NCBI GenBank assembly: GCA_013003465.1
Contig: JABDIZ010000131.1
Location: 1-12,091 of the forward strand
Direction: 5' to 3'
DNA from: Rhodothermaceae bacterium
Lineage (GTDB): Bacteria; Bacteroidota; Rhodothermia; Rhodothermales; Rubricoccaceae
Length of the DNA: 12,091 nt
Under the pieces are notes generated by a model, which saw nothing but the letters and a program-made list of their open reading frames with translations, searched no databases and was not told the origin of the DNA. The position numbers were made by a program, and so were the translations under genes. Below, piece by piece: positions 9,573 through 12,091 of the stretch (positions are counted from its first letter, which is position 1; each line of letters begins with the position of its first letter).

Positions 9573-10892
9573 ATGCGTCGCCTGCTTGTCCTCTGGTTCC
9601 TCCTCGCCGCCTGCACCACGGCCGATGACCCGGCCGCGCCCCCCTCCCCTGCCCAACCCGTCGCCCTCACCGACACGAGCGAGGCGCCCGGCGCCATCGC
9701 TACCGTCCCGCTGACGCCGGAGCCGATCTCCATCCGCGTAGCCGACTTGCCAGAGCCCTTCGCGACCAGCTCGGCGCGACAGCGCCCCAACGTCGTCGAT
9801 CCGCCTGACGATCCCGTGCTGCGCGTCCCCGAAGGCTTCCGCGTCAACGTCTGGGCCGACGACCTCAACCGTCCCCGCTGGCTCGCACTCACGCCCGAGG
9901 GCGATGTGCTCCTGGCCGAGAGCCGCGCCAACCGCATCCGGCGCCTCCGGGACACCGACGGCGACGGGGCGGCAGACGAGGTCACGACGTTTGCCGACGG
10001 CAGAAACCGACTTGATCGGCCGTTCGGCATGGCCTTTCTGGGCGATGCCTTCTTCGTCGGAAACGAGGGCACCGTTCGGCGCTACCCCTACGCTCCGGGG
10101 CAAGCCCGCCTGGAGGGGTCGGGTGAGGTCCTCGTGGAGCTGCCGAGTGGCGGGCACTGGACGCGCAACGTCATCGCCACGCCGGAAGGCGCCGCGCTCG
10201 CCGTAGCCGTGGGCTCGGCGTCGAACGTCTCGCCCGAAGACTTCCCGCGCGCCTCTGTCTTTCGGATAAACCCAGATGGCAGCGGCCGTGAAACGCTAGG
10301 CTCGGGCCTCCGCAACCCTGTGGGACTCGGCTTCCACCCACAAACGGGTATGCTCTACACGACGGTCAACGAGCGCGACGGCCTCGGCGATGATCTCGTG
10401 CCCGACTACTTCACGCAGGTGGCCGATGGCGTATTCTATGGCTGGCCATACGCCTACCTCGCCCCGGACAACCTCGACCCGCGCCGTATGGACGGCGACC
10501 GCAGCGAACGCCCTGTCCTCGCGTCCCAAACGCGCACGCCCGATGTGCTCTTCCAGGCCCACTCCGCCGCGCTCGGACTCGCGTTCTACACCGGCGATGC
10601 GTTTCCGGCGCGCTACCGCAACGGCGCGTTCGTCGCCATGCGCGGCTCGTGGAATCGCAGCCAGGGCACGGGCTACAAGCTCGTCTTCGTCCCGTTCGAA
10701 GATGAGCAGCCCCTCGGCCACTACGAGGACTTCCTGACGGGCTTCCTGATCGACCCATCTGGCCCAACGACTTGGGGGCGCCCCGTTGGCCTGCTCGTCC
10801 TACCGGATGGCAGCCTCCTCTTCACCGAGGAGATGAATGGCCGCATCTATCGCGTCAGCTTCACTGATGAACCGCCGACGGTTGAGCGCTGA
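9573..10892 (+). CDS. Lipoprotein of the PQQ-dependent sugar/sorbosone dehydrogenase family
   Basis: The 439-residue protein begins with a short signal peptide and a lipobox LAAC (11-14). Cys14 is the predicted lipidated residue; threonine at +2 fits outer-membrane retention. A Pro/Ala/Thr-rich spacer (about 15-80) precedes a six-bladed beta-propeller of the glucose/sorbosone dehydrogenase family (about 84-430). Family blocks are VPEGFRVNVWADDLNRPR (85-102), GGHWTRNV (193-200; H195 is the likely catalytic histidine), SGLRNPVGLGF (244-254), NERDG (266-270), GWPYAY (290-295) and AHSAALGLAFY (329-339). A DTDGDG loop (127-132) could bind calcium. Such enzymes oxidise sugars or other aldoses/alcohols in the periplasm with the cofactor PQQ; some homologues bind no cofactor, and the substrate cannot be told from sequence. 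No PQQ synthesis gene is in the window. The gene is divergent from the DciA-family gene and convergent with the membrane protein gene. Confidence 0.88.
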   Translation: MRRLLVLWFLLAACTTADDPAAPPSPAQPVALTDTSEAPGAIATVPLTPEPISIRVADLPEPFATSSARQRPNVVDPPDDPVLRVPEGFRVNVWADDLNRPRWLALTPEGDVLLAESRANRIRRLRDTDGDGAADEVTTFADGRNRLDRPFGMAFLGDAFFVGNEGTVRRYPYAPGQARLEGSGEVLVELPSGGHWTRNVIATPEGAALAVAVGSASNVSPEDFPRASVFRINPDGSGRETLGSGLRNPVGLGFHPQTGMLYTTVNERDGLGDDLVPDYFTQVADGVFYGWPYAYLAPDNLDPRRMDGDRSERPVLASQTRTPDVLFQAHSAALGLAFYTGDAFPARYRNGAFVAMRGSWNRSQGTGYKLVFVPFEDEQPLGHYEDFLTGFLIDPSGPTTWGRPVGLLVLPDGSLLFTEEMNGRIYRVSFTDEPPTVER

Positions 10893-10932
10893 CCGCCCTG
10901 CGTTGCCATTGGTGGTCGGCCGTCCGCGCCGC

Positions 10933-12091
10933 CTAGCTGCGCGTCGCCAAGTGCCAGAGAAAGCCCAATTCGGCACGGCCGACGATAAAGAGCACCAAGA
11001 GCCCAGCTGCCATCAGGCCCATCGGGACGCCGAGGCCGAGGAGGATCGCGCGCTGCACCGGGACCTTGGCAATCGCACCGAAGTCCACGAGCATCCGCGC
11101 GGTTGCTACGACCTCTGCTAACAGCGCCAGACCCAAGAGCAACGGCACCAGATTGGTCGCCGTCCGCGAGGCCAGCGTGGAGAGGATCATCGCTCCGACC
11201 ATGAGCGCGAACACCGTCCAGCGGCTCCAGACGGCGAGCGTGAGGGCTTGTTGCGCGCGGATGCGATACCGACGCCCAGCCAGCGCATAGAGCCAGAGCA
11301 TGTTGACGAGGACCCAGAGGCTATAGAGCAGCGCGATCAGTGCGAGGAGGAGCACGGGCTCGCCAAGGAGATTCGTTAGGCGTGCCTGGCTTTCGGCCGC
11401 CCAGCCCGACGTGGCCGTGGCAAGGGCGTCGGTGCGGCCAAGGCCGCGCAGCGCCGACGCGCCAACGAGGCCAGCGGCCAGCGCCAACGCCACCGCGATG
11501 GCGGCATTGAGCCCGGCATTGAGGTCGTAGCCGCGTTGGATGGACTCACGGTAGAGGTCATGGCGGCTCCAGTAGCGCGACGCCAGCATCCCGAAGCGCG
11601 GCACGAGGCCATAAAGCAACCCCAATCCCAGAATGATGACCCAACCGAGAAGCACCAGCGGCGCCGCCGCCCGAATCGCCGCCGCCGGGGCCCCGGCGTC
11701 GAACGCGAACACGCGCTGCGTGCCGGTGAAGAAGCCCTGCACCACATCCAGCCCAGACCGTGCGGTCCCATCCTCTTCGCGGAGGCCAAAGCCCACGCCT
11801 TGCACCTCGGCCCGCTGATCGAGAGCCGCGTCGGTGCGGCCATCCTGCCAGCGATAGACAAAGAGCGCGACGGGCGGAGCATCCAGCGCGAGGATTCCGC
11901 GGAGGCCGTTTTCCAGGCCACGAGCCTGGGCCGCGAGGGTGCCCGGCGTGCGCCAGCCTCCCGTCCGCCCTGGTCGCACCGACGCGCCGAACGCGCCGAT
12001 GCCTGCCGGGTTGTCGTGCTGAGCGCGCCAGCGGGCCAGCAATGCCGCCGGGTCGGTATCGCGCGCGTCCAGCAGCACGAAGTCCACGAGG
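10933..12091 (-). CDS. Multi-pass membrane protein with glycosidase-like N-terminal part (5' end off window)
   Basis: The reading frame is open to the right edge, so the N-terminus is missing; GTG 12087 is merely the first possible start inside the window. In the visible ~385 residues (numbered from that GTG), positions 1-135 are soluble. They contain DFVLLDARD (2-10), NPAGIGAFGA (26-35), ARGLENGLRGI (55-65), LFVYRWQDGR (75-84), VQGVGFGLREEDG (95-107) and VVQGFFTGTQRVFAFDAG (115-132). This resembles the last strands of a glycoside hydrolase TIM barrel (compare family 2-like proteins), but the likely catalytic part is off the window. About six hydrophobic helices follow (about 142-162, 193-213, 245-269, 288-306, 312-335 and 347-369), ending WHLATRS. 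The protein is probably in the inner membrane with the soluble part in the periplasm. Family assignment is tentative. The stop lies 40 bp from the convergent dehydrogenase stop, and no clear terminator is seen in that gap. Confidence 0.75.
   Translation of the reverse strand, partial: LVDFVLLDARDTDPAALLARWRAQHDNPAGIGAFGASVRPGRTGGWRTPGTLAAQARGLENGLRGILALDAPPVALFVYRWQDGRTDAALDQRAEVQGVGFGLREEDGTARSGLDVVQGFFTGTQRVFAFDAGAPAAAIRAAAPLVLLGWVIILGLGLLYGLVPRFGMLASRYWSRHDLYRESIQRGYDLNAGLNAAIAVALALAAGLVGASALRGLGRTDALATATSGWAAESQARLTNLLGEPVLLLALIALLYSLWVLVNMLWLYALAGRRYRIRAQQALTLAVWSRWTVFALMVGAMILSTLASRTATNLVPLLLGLALLAEVVATARMLVDFGAIAKVPVQRAILLGLGVPMGLMAAGLLVLFIVGRAELGFLWHLATRS

Noticed and set aside
10893..10932. 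Possible bidirectional terminator between convergent genes
   Set aside because: Only short palindromes (CCATTGG, CGGCCG) are present, with no stable stem plus T-run on either strand.

Overview
This 12.1 kb window is a GC-rich, densely coding stretch of bacterial chromosome. It most likely comes from a Rhodothermota/Bacteroidota-type organism. The reasons are a secreted protein ending in a Bacteroidota-style C-terminal sorting domain (EQNYPNPF...YDVRGR...YLYRL), a sigma factor/TPR-kinase pair of a type common in such genomes, and gene starts without clear Shine-Dalgarno sequences. No tRNA, rRNA, CRISPR array, insertion sequence or other mobile element was seen.

Layout, left to right. (1) Complement <1-1849: a STAND/AAA-type ATPase whose 3' end lies off the left edge. 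Its whole visible length is one open frame of 616 codons. (2) 1850-2016: a divergent promoter region with a repeated TGAGCA motif and an inverted repeat. (3) 2017-4239: a secreted DUF4331-family protein with a type IX-like sorting tail, followed on the same strand by a membrane-anchored TPR protein (4330-5700). (4) 5701-5833: a leader holding two palindromes, then an ECF-like sigma factor (5834-6406). The sigma gene overlaps by 4 bp (ATGA) a 936-residue transmembrane Ser/Thr kinase with ten TPRs (6403-9213). (5) Complement 9220-9552: a small DciA/DUF721-family protein, divergent from a lipoprotein of the PQQ-dependent sugar/sorbosone dehydrogenase family (9573-10892). An operator-like palindrome sits between the two. 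(6) Complement 10933->12091: a polytopic membrane protein whose soluble N-terminal part resembles the end of a glycosidase TIM barrel. Its 5' end is off the right edge.

The clearest functional unit is the sigma-kinase pair. The genes are translationally coupled, no anti-sigma gene is visible, and the sigma factor carries two threonines where typical ECF factors have acidic residues that contact core RNA polymerase. This suggests that the kinase senses something through its TPR domain, on the far side of the membrane, and switches the sigma factor on by phosphorylation. The DUF4331-TPR pair looks like a second unit, an exported protein with an envelope-associated partner. The remaining genes are housekeeping-like (DciA) or envelope/carbohydrate related. 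The best candidates for under-described biology are the phospho-switch sigma system, the glycosidase-like/membrane fusion and the STAND regulator divergent from the DUF4331 unit. All the underlying protein families are known.
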